In this document: one piece after another, positions 1-7,119 of the stretch | Layout: each line of letters starts with the position of its first letter | Position numbering within the stretch: position 1 is the first letter of the stretch | Source of the DNA: Verrucomicrobiota bacterium | Lineage (GTDB): Bacteria > Verrucomicrobiota > Verrucomicrobiia > Chthoniobacterales > Chthoniobacteraceae | NCBI GenBank assembly: GCA_026398235.1 | Contig: JAPLTE010000124.1 | Span: 1-51,532 of the forward strand | Direction: 5' to 3' | Length of the DNA: 51,532 nt | Translations under genes and position numbers: made by a program | The notes under the pieces: model-generated | Told to the model about the DNA's origin: nothing | Databases searched by the model: none | The model's input: the letters and a program-made list of their open reading frames with translations, nothing else

Positions 1-926
1 TGCAAGCACGCCATGAAATTCTTCGCACCTTCGATCATGAACTGTCCGAGGACGTTCCCGATGGCGGTGAGCAGTCCGAGCAGGAAATTCGCGGCGGTGG
101 CAAAAGAAAGCTCAAGCGAGGTGAGAACGATTTCGCCAAGTTTCCCATCCTGAAACGCCTGGATGAACAGTCCGACAAAGTCGCCGACCTGCTGGCCCAA
201 CTGCGAAAGATCGAGCGAGGCGAACCGATCCAGCAGCGGTTTGATCACCGGGGCAACGCGATCCGCCACGCCGACGAAGAAGCCTTGAACCTTCAATCCG
301 GCGAGATGGAGCTTTTCGCTGACATGTTTGAACAAGGCGGCGTCGCGCCCCAAGATTTCCGCCTGACCGCCAACCTGCTGCGCTGCTTCTCCGAATCCGC
401 CCGACGAGAAAATCGCGAGCAGAGAAGCCCCGCTTTTTCCGAAGATTTGCATCGCTGCCGTGGCGCGTTCTGCCGGATCAGGGAGCGCGTTGATCGCCTG
501 GCCGATCATCCGAAACTGATCCGCCGGGGATTTGTGGCGCAACTCCTCCATGTTCAACCCGAGCCGCTTGATGATTCCTGCTGCCGACCCGGTTTCGAGG
601 TTCTTCATCATCTTCGCCATGACCGGCCCCACGTCTTCCGCGCCTTTCCCGGCCATCTGAAACTGCCGCTGGAGAATCTGCAAATCCCGCACGGCGATAC
701 CGGTGTTGGCCGAAAGATTTACCAACTCGCCGCCTTTCTCCATCGCCGCCGAGAAATGCTCGAATCCCTGCGCCACCATCTCGCCGCCCTTTTTGAGAAC
801 CTCCCAGCCGACCGCCAGTTTCGCCACGGTATGCTGGAAGGCGAGCAGCTTGCGGTTGATGTTCAGCAGCGCGTTGCTGAGCTGCTTGTCATCGGCTTCA
901 AAGATGGCTGTGGCCTTGGCGGACAT
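1..926 (-). CDS. Phage tail tape measure protein, N-terminal part (cut by window start)
   Basis: Tape measure proteins set siphophage tail length and fill the tail tube before DNA ejection. Translating the minus strand from the ATG at 924-926 gives an open frame of about 308 residues that runs off the window. It starts MSAKATAIFEADDKQL and is rich in Ala, Gly, Leu and Gln, with helical stretches such as LLNINRKLLAFQH. Phrases such as VNLSANTGIAVRDLQILQR and a later hydrophobic stretch (FLLGLLTAIGNVLGQF) fit the alpha-helical and membrane-active parts of this family. It is the most downstream visible gene of a minus-strand tail operon, the usual place after the G/GT chaperones. The frame stays open a little upstream of this ATG, so the exact start is uncertain; an in-frame TTG lies two codons earlier. 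Confidence 0.8.
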   Translation of the reverse strand, partial: MSAKATAIFEADDKQLSNALLNINRKLLAFQHTVAKLAVGWEVLKKGGEMVAQGFEHFSAAMEKGGELVNLSANTGIAVRDLQILQRQFQMAGKGAEDVGPVMAKMMKNLETGSAAGIIKRLGLNMEELRHKSPADQFRMIGQAINALPDPAERATAAMQIFGKSGASLLAIFSSGGFGEAAQQVGGQAEILGRDAALFKHVSEKLHLAGLKVQGFFVGVADRVAPVIKPLLDRFASLDLSQLGQQVGDFVGLFIQAFQDGKLGEIVLTSLELSFATAANFLLGLLTAIGNVLGQFMIEGAKNFMACL

Positions 927-992
927 CGCCAAGGGCGTGGTGTCAAAGCGCAGGCTGTTTATGACGAAAGAGCTTGAGAAAGGGTCATTTCG

Positions 993-1736
993 ATGGCAAA
1001 TTACTTATTGCATGGCCGACTCCACAAAAAACATCCGCAAACTTCGCTTGAAGCAGCCGAAGCGCTCTGCCGCCGAAGCTTACCGGCAAATGGAGAAATC
1101 GCTCCAGATCAGCTCTTCGAACTACGGGCAGTTCAAATTCAAGGCCTTGAATCGTGGGCTCGTGACAGCGGGCTAATCCTCCCTGTCGAGTCGCTCCCGG
1201 ATTTACGGGAGCGCACCAACGAACATTCTGTTGCCTTCCGGGAAGCAGACATCCGTTGGGTGAAGGCCACCAAACCGGGGCGCTTCGGATTCATTGCAGA
1301 TACCGATTTTGCCTTGGACAAGGCAACACAACAATGGGTCGGCAGCATCATCCTTCGGGAAGCACTTCCCTCGGAATACCTTGCAAGACAAGGGTTCCAA
1401 AACCGCGTTTTTGAAGACGCGATCCAACTCGAAGGAGTCATCGTATCCCCCACAAGGCCGCTTTCCTTGGTGATCTCACAGCCTGATATTTCGGGCACGC
1501 CCTCCACCTTGGACGAAATCCGCAGTTCGATGGAAGCGCTGGGGTTTCTGGAAATTCCCGATCTGCATCTAGGCTACACCACATCGCTTTCCTTCTATCG
1601 TACCGCCGACCGAATAGCCGTGTTTGACGCTCATCCCGCCAATTCCGTCACAAGCCAAGGGGTGGTCTTCCCGATTGATTTTATCATTCAGCAAGCCACC
1701 GAAGTGATGCACGGGGAAATTCAAAAGCGGCTGTGA
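993..1736 (+). CDS. Polyvalent-protein-type Ser/Thr/Tyr kinase-like protein
   Basis: This 247-residue protein resembles the small kinase-like domain found in phage polyvalent proteins and in stand-alone phage genes. Visible landmarks are a lysine strand, IRWVKATKPGRFGF (K91), then SEYL and NRVF blocks, the conserved VISQPDISG segment near 160-168, a catalytic-loop-like FDAHPANSV (D212, H214, N217), and PIDFII (D229) in the place of a metal-binding DFG. AAAGGG lies about 9 bases before the ATG. The gene points against the surrounding minus-strand tail operon and ends 4 bases from the stop of its convergent neighbour, so it behaves like an inserted cargo gene. Kinase activity and targets are unknown. 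The family call is from memory of conserved motifs. Confidence 0.6.
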   Translation: MANYLLHGRLHKKHPQTSLEAAEALCRRSLPANGEIAPDQLFELRAVQIQGLESWARDSGLILPVESLPDLRERTNEHSVAFREADIRWVKATKPGRFGFIADTDFALDKATQQWVGSIILREALPSEYLARQGFQNRVFEDAIQLEGVIVSPTRPLSLVISQPDISGTPSTLDEIRSSMEALGFLEIPDLHLGYTTSLSFYRTADRIAVFDAHPANSVTSQGVVFPIDFIIQQATEVMHGEIQKRL

Positions 1737-1748
1737 ACGATCACAGCC
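1729..1748. terminator. Perfect hairpin between convergent stop codons
   Basis: An 8-base perfect inverted repeat (GGCTGTGA, ACGA loop, TCACAGCC) contains the stop codons of both convergent genes: TGA at 1734-1736 on plus and at 1741-1743 on minus. It could act as a bidirectional terminator. No T-run follows on either side, so intrinsic termination is only plausible. Confidence 0.45.
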
Positions 1749-2321
1749 CTGCCTTCTTCACTGCCTTGTGCAGCAGGAAATCCGCCTGCCGCTGCATGGC
1801 GTTGGCTTGGTAGGTGATCGCTTTCTGGATGCGACCATCCAGGTCTTTGACGTTGCCGACAAATTTCACGGCGTTGGAAATCTCAATGCGGAAACGTCGC
1901 CCGTCGTTGGTCACGAGGCGGCAAGCCAGCCGACCCGTGCAATGAGCGTTTTCCTGAGCGCCGCGTATTGCGTGCTGGAAACCGGATACGGCTTCTGGAG
2001 GTTGCGAGGATTGATCCGCCCGGTGTTTTTGTCCCGGAGTCGCTTGTAGATTTCCACCGGGTCTTGAAGCTGGGCATTGCGCCGGGAGCGCACGGGCAAC
2101 ATGACACGGGCCAGATCGCCGGTGATGGCAGCTTCCCCTTGCTTCTTGGCGGCGCTGCCCGTGGTGCCCTTGGACGCGGGCGGTGTGACTTCCGCCACCG
2201 TTTTAACGAATCCCTTGGCCGCCTGCTCCACGAGTTCCTTGCGCGATTTCTTCACCAGCGGCTCCAGGTTCTTGATCGCCTGTTGCAACCGTCTCATGTC
2301 GAATTTCATCTGGACGTTCAT
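1741..2321 (-). pseudogene. Phage tail-associated protein, frame broken
   Basis: The start is the ATG at 2319-2321, overlapping the stop of the GT extension as ATGA. The first 136 residues (MNVQMKFDMRRLQQAIKN...) are Lys-rich and helical and end ARVGWLAAS at a TGA at 1911-1913. The minus-one frame then continues with protein-like sequence (RLVTNDGRRFRIEISNAVKF ... LLHKAVKKAGL) to a stop at 1741-1743. The VGWLAA block followed by a charged strand looks like one phage protein family, so the two parts probably once formed one frame of about 190 residues or more. A base loss or an out-of-frame deletion near 1911-1925 would explain it; a sequencing error is also possible. The position between GT and tape measure suggests a tail role. 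Confidence 0.55.
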
Positions 2322-2952
2322 GGCGAGGGTTTCCAGTTGCCGAATAGTTGCGCGAATTGATCCTGCGGGGCCGGTGCGGGGCTCACCGTCCATTTACCAG
2401 CCGCACGCAAGGCACAATGGCGGTATTGGAGAAGCTCGGAGATGTGCAGATGCCAGAGGATGAAATTGCGAGGCCAGCGGGTTTCACGCGCCAGGGTGAA
2501 GACCATCGAGGCCAGCCACCCCGGCTCTAGGAGTTTGGGGGTTCGGCCTCGCTGCGTTCGCCCGGCTTCAATTCCAACTCGAACTGCGCCTCCGCTACCG
2601 CGCCGGAATCGGCGTCGATCTGCGCGGCAAGTTCCGTGAGAGCGTTGAGCGGGATGCCCAACTCAAACGTCAGCAATCGCTCGTCAAGTGCGGCGGCATC
2701 CGTCTTTGCAAGCCGCACCAGTGCCTGAACATCCGGGAGCGGCTGGCTTTGGAGAAACAACAAAGCCGCCATCTGCCGTTCCATGCGCCAGTCCTTGCAC
2801 GGGCCGTCGCACTCGCCAATCACGCGCGAAAGCCCGAGCAACCGTGCTGCCGTGAGGGTTCCGAGTGAAAACGGACGGCATTCCAGCCCGGCGATCTTGG
2901 CCGAGCCGGTGACGAAGATTTCAGAGAGGGTGTTTTGTCGGGGATCGTTCAT
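2318..2952 (-). CDS. Tail assembly chaperone G-GT fusion made by -1 frameshift
   Basis: In lambda-like phages, G and the frameshifted G-GT protein chaperone tape measure folding and tail tube assembly. Here the 141-residue upstream frame ends with CCC CCA AAC TCC TAG. The heptamer C CCA AAC has the canonical X XXY YYZ form. Slipping back one base continues reading as LLEPGWLASMVFTLARET... for 71 more residues to the TGA at 2318-2320, giving a predicted fusion of about 211 residues. The extension has no convincing start of its own and ends as ATGA with the next gene. Position (after small tail genes, before tape measure), the upstream size (140 residues in lambda G) and the overlap all fit. 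The sequence itself is too divergent to assign by similarity alone. Confidence 0.6.
2527..2952 (-). CDS. Tail assembly chaperone G-like protein (unshifted product)
   Basis: This is a 141-residue soluble acidic protein beginning MNDPRQNTLSEIF and ending EAEPPNS. It has the size and operon position of lambda G and is predicted to be the major product when the ribosome does not slip. Its ATG overlaps the upstream gene's stop as ATGA at 2949-2952, so the genes are likely translationally coupled. A central PFSLGTLTAARLLGLS stretch and a C-terminal acidic helix (IDADSGAVAEAQFELEL) are visible. No enzyme motif is seen. The assignment depends mainly on the slippery site and gene order. Confidence 0.6.
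   Translation of the reverse strand: MNDPRQNTLSEIFVTGSAKIAGLECRPFSLGTLTAARLLGLSRVIGECDGPCKDWRMERQMAALLFLQSQPLPDVQALVRLAKTDAAALDERLLTFELGIPLNALTELAAQIDADSGAVAEAQFELELKPGERSEAEPPNS
2533..2539 (-). promoter_or_regulatory. -1 ribosomal frameshift slippery heptamer C CCA AAC
   Basis: Read on the minus strand in the frame of the 141-residue gene, the codons are CCC CCA AAC TCC TAG, so the heptamer C CCA AAC sits one sense codon before the stop. Both tRNAs can re-pair on CCC AAA after slipping. A short GC-rich stem is possible just downstream (AGCC, loop, GGCT), but no strong pseudoknot was recognised by eye. Confidence 0.65.
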
Positions 2953-3389
2953 GGGTTGAGAGAATCAAGGAGTTGCTGACGGCGCTCGGGCGCGGCATCA
3001 AAGGGGATCATGGCGAACTTGCCGCCCTTGCGAATGATTCCAATAGGCGCGGTGGATTTCACGCCATCCACAAGCCGCTGGTAATTCGCCACGGCTTTCT
3101 TGGCGTAGGCGAGCGGATGCTCAGGATTGGCGGCGAGCCATGCCGCGTCCCTCCACCACTGGATCAATTCGCGGGTCTTGAACCGGCCATCGGCGGTCTT
3201 GGTTGCCAGGCACCATGTCACCGTGCGCCGTTCCTCACCGTTCACGATCTCGCGGGTTTCCAGATACGGTTGCGCATCGTAAAACGCCACGCCCATTGTC
3301 ACCAGTGCCGCCACGAGCATGGTGTTCTCCGATGCGAGCGGATCAACGCCCGTTTCGCGCACGATGCAAATCTTGTCGCCTTCCTGCAT
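2949..3389 (-). CDS. Phage tail-operon protein of unknown function, 146 residues
   Basis: I do not recognise this family. The protein starts MQEGDKICIVRETGVD and is a mixed soluble protein with aromatic segments (IQWWRDAAWLAANPEHPLAYAKK). No signal peptide or membrane segment is seen. It sits between a 109-residue tail-type protein and the G-like chaperone. It overlaps the upstream stop by one base (TAATG at 3387-3391) and the downstream start as ATGA, so it belongs to the coupled tail operon. By position it could be a tail tube partner, a chaperone or a minor tail protein. Confidence 0.6.
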   Translation of the reverse strand: MQEGDKICIVRETGVDPLASENTMLVAALVTMGVAFYDAQPYLETREIVNGEERRTVTWCLATKTADGRFKTRELIQWWRDAAWLAANPEHPLAYAKKAVANYQRLVDGVKSTAPIGIIRKGGKFAMIPFDAAPERRQQLLDSLNP

Positions 3390-3718
3390 TACGAGACCTC
3401 CTCGGCGTTCGGGTAGTGTTCAAACTGATATTCCCAGCCGTCGAAATCCTCGTTGTTCTCGGATTCCTTGACGCTGGTGATCACGGTGACGCCGCCAGTG
3501 ATGCCCGACACGCCTGCATCGCCCACGCCCGGCACGATGGTCAATGCGCCGTGCCCTTTTACCGAGCCGGAGTTGGTCGGATTAAAGACATGGACACGGG
3601 CGACATTGCCGTTGGAGCCTTTGAGCGCTTTCTGCTCGATCTTTTTCTCCACTTCCACGGAGTCGATGAGCGCACCCTCATGCTTGGTGATTCCAAATTT
3701 TACGTCGGTGGCTGGCAT
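3389..3718 (-). CDS. Small phage tail-operon protein, possible tail tube-type protein
   Basis: This 109-residue protein begins MPATDVKFGITKHEGALIDS and is rich in Gly, Val, Ser and Thr in its middle part (LTIVPGVGDAGVSGITGG). That looks beta-rich and fits the compact beta-sandwich of tail tube or related proteins, although it is shorter than typical major tail proteins. It lies downstream of the tail-terminator-like gene and upstream of the chaperone genes, where a tail tube gene is expected. Family membership could not be confirmed by reading; the call rests on order and composition. Confidence 0.45.
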   Translation of the reverse strand: MPATDVKFGITKHEGALIDSVEVEKKIEQKALKGSNGNVARVHVFNPTNSGSVKGHGALTIVPGVGDAGVSGITGGVTVITSVKESENNEDFDGWEYQFEHYPNAEEVS

Positions 3719-3740
3719 ACCTGATGCACCGTGTCAATTT

Positions 3741-4145
3741 CTACGGGACGCCATACCCGGCTTTGAACGTGAGCGTTGTGCGGAACCGAGCGCCGTCCAC
3801 GTCCTGGCTGCTCCCAGCAAAGGCGTAGCCGTAAAGATGGACCCGGTTCCCGGCATTGATCGCGGCGACGACATCCGCTTTGCTGGCGAACCGTGCGCGG
3901 ACTTTTTCCACAAACACCGCGTGATCGTCGGGCTTGTTGTCGTGGGCCTCGCTTTCGATCAGGAGAGTGACTTCAGCCCGGAACACCGTGGCAGACCCGG
4001 CCAGCGGCTCGGACTTGCTGGAGATGGTGATAGCGGGCATGTGATGATCCTCGTCATCGTGCCCGGTGAAAAAGTGAACCCCGGCAAACCCTGGATCGGT
4101 TTGGAAGAGGATGATGAGGGCGGATTCAAATGCGTGGTCAAGCAT
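3741..4145 (-). CDS. Tail terminator-like phage protein
   Basis: This 134-residue protein starts MLDHAFESALIILFQTD and contains strands and helices in the order common to phage tail terminator or neck proteins: an N-terminal helix, a PAITISSKSEPL strand, an EVTLLIES strand, a long helix (AVFVEKVRARFASKADVVAAIN) and a final hydrophobic strand (RFRTTLTFKAGY). It lies six bases downstream of a head-tail connector-type gene and upstream of the small tail genes, the normal position of the terminator gene. Function is inferred from order and fold-like pattern. Confidence 0.5.
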   Translation of the reverse strand: MLDHAFESALIILFQTDPGFAGVHFFTGHDDEDHHMPAITISSKSEPLAGSATVFRAEVTLLIESEAHDNKPDDHAVFVEKVRARFASKADVVAAINAGNRVHLYGYAFAGSSQDVDGARFRTTLTFKAGYGVP

Positions 4146-4151
4146 GGCGCA

Positions 4152-4460
4152 TTACTCCAGTGGGCCGACAACCAGCACGATCATTGGATACTGCGGATGA
4201 TTGGTAATCCGCACGATGCGGAAGCGCACCCCTTCAAAACCGACGATCTCGCCCAGCTTGGGCAACTGCGTTCCAAACGCGGTGCGTGGAATCTTGATGG
4301 TGAAATCCCCGGTGTCGGTGAACCCACCCAGTGCCAGATGTTCCCCAATGGCGGGATCAGACACCAGCGCTCTGAGTGTTCGCCCGTTCCATGTCACCGG
4401 TTCCCCAACTTCATCCAATATCCCCGCCAGATCGGCGGCTTTTTCGCTTTTGATGCTCAC
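4152..4460 (-). CDS. Head-tail connector/adaptor-like phage protein
   Basis: The 102-residue protein starts at GTG 4458-4460 (GTG AGC ATC AAA). It contains beta-type segments such as EPVTWNGRTLRALVSD and GEIVGFEGVRFRIVRITNHPQYPMI. The pattern of a reported position, a conversion to a local property, then a short C-terminal strand is typical of small neck proteins that join portal and tail. It ends just before the tail terminator-like gene. It is the first structural gene downstream of the AT-rich insertion, and a GTG start with only 29 bases to the insertion suggests its normal upstream neighbour was displaced. Confidence 0.45.
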   Translation of the reverse strand: MSIKSEKAADLAGILDEVGEPVTWNGRTLRALVSDPAIGEHLALGGFTDTGDFTIKIPRTAFGTQLPKLGEIVGFEGVRFRIVRITNHPQYPMIVLVVGPLE

Positions 4461-4489
4461 CCCCGTGGCGGGGTGTCAAAACAACCCCT

Positions 4490-5158
4490 TCATCTGAGCA
4501 TTGACAACCTTTCGGAAGCTGAATTTTGCGAAACCAAAACCCACTCTCCGTGTGGAAATGAGGCGGCATGGTATACGTTATAGATAGCGTTTCGTAAATC
4601 CTCGTACATCCCGCAATCATCTATCTCGAACGCATTTTCTGTTGATTTTGATATATCAACGAAATGGTATGTCAGATTCCCTGATGCATCGCGCATCACA
4701 TCCTCGGCAAGAAATTCATCCGGAGCCAATGAGGATGTGCCGGAATATTTGAGCCATATTTGAGTTTTTACAGCTTCGAAAATTAAGTCATCGAGTCCGG
4801 CATCAAATACATTGATTTTTTCGATGAGATGATTCCAATCTGTGACAATTCGCAGTCGATAGTGAGGCAAAAGCTCTTCGCCAATATCAAGAGCCAACGT
4901 TGAAATGGATGAAATGCCTTGCGGGTCTTTTGTTGAGTGAACGATCATTAATTTCTGCTCCATATCATGATACAAGATGTCATGCGGAGCTTCTGACTGA
5001 ATGCCACAGGAAGGGCATAAAAATGTAATGAGGTCACGATTGAATAATCTTGCCTTGAGATGAGGATCACAAGTTGCGTTTACCGACGTGAATTGCTGAA
5101 TCGGAAAAACATTGCCACAGCACAAACATGTGGCACAAGCGTTAATGTACGCGCTCAT
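4490..5158 (-). CDS. CpXC-domain zinc-binding protein (phage cargo)
   Basis: The N-terminal region (about residues 8-75) matches the CpXC pattern: a first cysteine pair in TCLCCG (C11, C14), a hydrophobic strand with SVNATCDPHLKARLF, a second pair in CPSCG (C48, C51), then DILYHDMEQKLMIV. Such domains are expected to bind one zinc. The remaining 150 residues are acidic and not recognised. The gene is clearly richer in A and T than the capsid and tail genes on either side. It pairs with an upstream membrane protein on the same strand (19-base gap) and interrupts the structural operon. Function is unknown; a lysogenic cargo or exclusion role is possible but unproven. Confidence 0.7.
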   Translation of the reverse strand: MSAYINACATCLCCGNVFPIQQFTSVNATCDPHLKARLFNRDLITFLCPSCGIQSEAPHDILYHDMEQKLMIVHSTKDPQGISSISTLALDIGEELLPHYRLRIVTDWNHLIEKINVFDAGLDDLIFEAVKTQIWLKYSGTSSLAPDEFLAEDVMRDASGNLTYHFVDISKSTENAFEIDDCGMYEDLRNAIYNVYHAASFPHGEWVLVSQNSASERLSMLR

Positions 5159-5177
5159 ATTGAGTAAAAGATTAAGA

Positions 5178-5570
5178 CTACGGGGTTAGGTATATCATGA
5201 TAACGGCGCAGCATGGCGCTACAATAAAGCTTAGCTTCCCCCATGCATGCACGGGGATTCGCTCGTCGAGCCATGTTTCGATTACAGAGAATGGGAGATA
5301 GGCAATCATTCCAAGTCCAAACAATAAGAAAGGATGCCACCAGATTGTGCGGAATCCATAATAAATCAGAAAGAACATGCCGAACATTGATGTTAATATC
5401 GAAAAATATCCAAGAATTATGTAGTAAACATCTTTCTTGGGCTCTTTCAGGCAGAATTTTTGCTGGGCTGAAAAGATTGCGAAGATGGCGTAAACAACGG
5501 CCACTTTCCAATCAAAAACAGGATTGTTCCCACTCACACTGGTTAGATTCATCAAAAATTTTGCTCCCAT
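5178..5570 (-). CDS. Small multi-pass membrane protein (phage cargo)
   Basis: This 130-residue protein has three or four hydrophobic segments: VAVVYAIFAIFSA near residue 25, YYIILGYFSILTSMFGMFFL near 50, HPFLLFGLGMIAYLPFSV near 80 and LSFIVAPCCAVIMIYL near the end. No family was recognised. Starts are possible at 5570 or at the ATG of MNLTSVSGN (5550-5552), for which GGGAG lies 12 bases upstream. It is AT-rich like the following CpXC gene and lies behind the capsid terminator, so the pair likely has its own promoter. It could be a partner, toxin, immunity or superinfection-exclusion protein; the sequence does not decide. Confidence 0.6.
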   Translation of the reverse strand: MGAKFLMNLTSVSGNNPVFDWKVAVVYAIFAIFSAQQKFCLKEPKKDVYYIILGYFSILTSMFGMFFLIYYGFRTIWWHPFLLFGLGMIAYLPFSVIETWLDERIPVHAWGKLSFIVAPCCAVIMIYLTP

Positions 5571-5620
5571 AATCGTCCAAAAGTCAACTGTCTATGGTCG
5601 GTTGTCTTTCGAAGCCACGC

Positions 5621-5651
5621 AAAAACCCCCGCGCCATCTCTGACGCGGGGG
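5621..5651 (-). terminator. Strong intrinsic terminator after the capsid gene
   Basis: On the minus strand CCCCCGCG, a 10-base loop, CGCGGGGG is followed directly by TTTTT. This is an 8-base perfect GC stem with a T-run, 40 bases past the capsid stop. It should end most head transcription before the AT-rich cargo genes. Confidence 0.85.
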
Positions 5652-5691
5652 CTTCTCAACGCAACCCGATCTGCAAATGGGTTTCTCTGCC

Positions 5692-6585
5692 TTACGGCTT
5701 CACAATTCGCTTGATACCGTCGCCGATGGCTGCCTTGAACCCGTAGAGGCATTCCACCGTCACGAAAATCCGATTGCTCTGGATTTCCGTGTAGCGGAGG
5801 TAGCCGAAAGTGAGGCCCGTCTCCGGGTCGGTCACGGCCCCGGCTTCGTCGTAGTTCGCCACGGGTTGCAGATAACGCATGGCCACGGCGAGCCCGCTCG
5901 GGTGGGCGGCGAAACCGGCCAGTTTCTCGCCGTTCTCCGGGAGGATGACCGTCTCGTAGATGTCAAACCCGGCCAGGCGGCGGATTTGCGCCTCGACCAC
6001 GCCGGGTTGCGCGATGGGCGGCATGAAGCTTTTTGCCACGATCTCGTCGCCGAGCAGGTTCGTGTAGTAAGCGCCGTCGAGCACCATGGCGCGGTCGCTC
6101 ACGGGCATCTTTGCCACGCTGCACGCCTCGCGGATCGCCAGGATTTTCTTGTAGTCGAAGGACGATGCAGCGAGCGCGGGGATCGCCGACGCACCGTAGT
6201 TGTCTGCCGTGATCTCGCTGAAGATGTCCTGGAGAACGTCCTGCGCGAGCTGTTTCACGGCACTGGAAACCAGCGTTTCGAGCACGTTGAGCGCGGTCTC
6301 GGCGGCTTCACGGGCTGTGACATGCACGGTCTTGAACTTGTGGCGGTTCAACTGCACCGGGATCACCGTGACCGTGGAATCTGCCGGGGCGGTGTAGCTC
6401 CCCGCGAAATCACTCGACTGCGAGGGCGCACCGACCACCGGCACACGCACGGTGTCGAGCTTGTCGGCAGGCTCGGGCGAAAAGTTGGTGGAGAAGGCAC
6501 GCAGCGGGGTGAGTGCCGCCATGAACGGCTGGAGCGCGTTCTGTGCGACCTTGATGTCATTGACGTTGGTAAGCGTATTGGCCAT
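5692..6585 (-). CDS. Major capsid protein
   Basis: This 297-residue protein starts MANTLTNVNDIKVAQNALQP. Features expected of an HK97-fold coat protein are visible: an N-terminal helical arm, VRVPVVGAPSQSSDF, a long spine-like helix with AREAAETALNVLETLVSSAVKQLAQ, the MVLDGAYYTNLL segment typical of phage coat proteins, and strands such as GFDIYETVILPENGEKLAGF and RIFVTVECLYGF near the C-terminus. It follows a coiled-coil scaffold-type gene by 21 bases and is followed by a strong terminator. The subfamily is not certain. No N-terminal prohead peptide is evident, so a separate scaffold is likely. Confidence 0.8.
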   Translation of the reverse strand: MANTLTNVNDIKVAQNALQPFMAALTPLRAFSTNFSPEPADKLDTVRVPVVGAPSQSSDFAGSYTAPADSTVTVIPVQLNRHKFKTVHVTAREAAETALNVLETLVSSAVKQLAQDVLQDIFSEITADNYGASAIPALAASSFDYKKILAIREACSVAKMPVSDRAMVLDGAYYTNLLGDEIVAKSFMPPIAQPGVVEAQIRRLAGFDIYETVILPENGEKLAGFAAHPSGLAVAMRYLQPVANYDEAGAVTDPETGLTFGYLRYTEIQSNRIFVTVECLYGFKAAIGDGIKRIVKP

Positions 6586-6606
6586 AGGAAGTGTGTGGGT
6601 CGAGGG

Positions 6607-7098
6607 TTACTTGGTGGCACTGTTCAAAATGAGCGCCTGTTGCTGCGAAGTGAGGGAGCGCCAGAACGTGGTCTGCGCTTTGGGATCGGTGATCGCTTTA
6701 AACCGGGCGACGAGGTCTTCCGTCTGGCGGTCTCCCTTGGGCGTGACCGGAGCCGGTGCGCTGGTGCCGGTGGCGGCGACGATCTCGGCAGCGCGTTTGG
6801 AGGCCCGATTTTCGATGTCTTTTTCGGCGGCTTCGAGCGTCTGGTTACGCGCGGCGAGTTCCGCGATGCGGGTATCCGCTTCGGCTTTCGATTTCCCGAG
6901 GGAATCAAGGGAAGCGCGGGCCGTCTGCAAATCGGCGACGAGCCGTTCGCGTTCGGCATTGAGTTCGGTGACCTGCGCGGTGAGACCGTCGATCTTGGCC
7001 GAGGCTTCCGCGAGGAGGTTCGTGCTGGCGTGGGCGTCGGTCTCAAACTGCTTGATCCGTGCGAGCGCCTGGTCGAGTTGTTCGTCGATGGTGAGCAT
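6607..7098 (-). CDS. Coiled-coil phage protein, probable scaffold
   Basis: From the ATG at 7096-7098 (MLTIDEQLDQALARIKQFE) this is a 163-residue protein. It has a long heptad-rich coiled coil through about residue 115 (LAEASAKIDGLTAQVTELNA, ERLVADLQTARASL), an Ala/Pro/Thr linker (GTSAPAPVTPK), and a short C-terminal domain with FKAITDPKAQTTFWRSL. A coiled coil directly upstream of a capsid gene, with a small basic C-terminal region, is the standard arrangement of a head scaffolding protein. A TTG seven codons upstream gives an alternative start. No protease motif is present. Confidence 0.6.
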   Translation of the reverse strand: MLTIDEQLDQALARIKQFETDAHASTNLLAEASAKIDGLTAQVTELNAERERLVADLQTARASLDSLGKSKAEADTRIAELAARNQTLEAAEKDIENRASKRAAEIVAATGTSAPAPVTPKGDRQTEDLVARFKAITDPKAQTTFWRSLTSQQQALILNSATK

Positions 7099-7119
7099 AC
7101 GTCTGTGGTTTGGTGTCAA

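Noticed and set aside
1905-1935. Second programmed frameshift, to rescue the tail protein
   Set aside because: No X XXY YYZ heptamer in phase before the TGA at 1911. A lesion or read error is simpler.
4452-4480. GC-rich hairpin (CACCCC ... GGGGTG) as terminator of the cargo cassette
   Set aside because: On the minus strand no T-run follows it. It overlaps the GTG start region of the next gene, so termination is doubtful.
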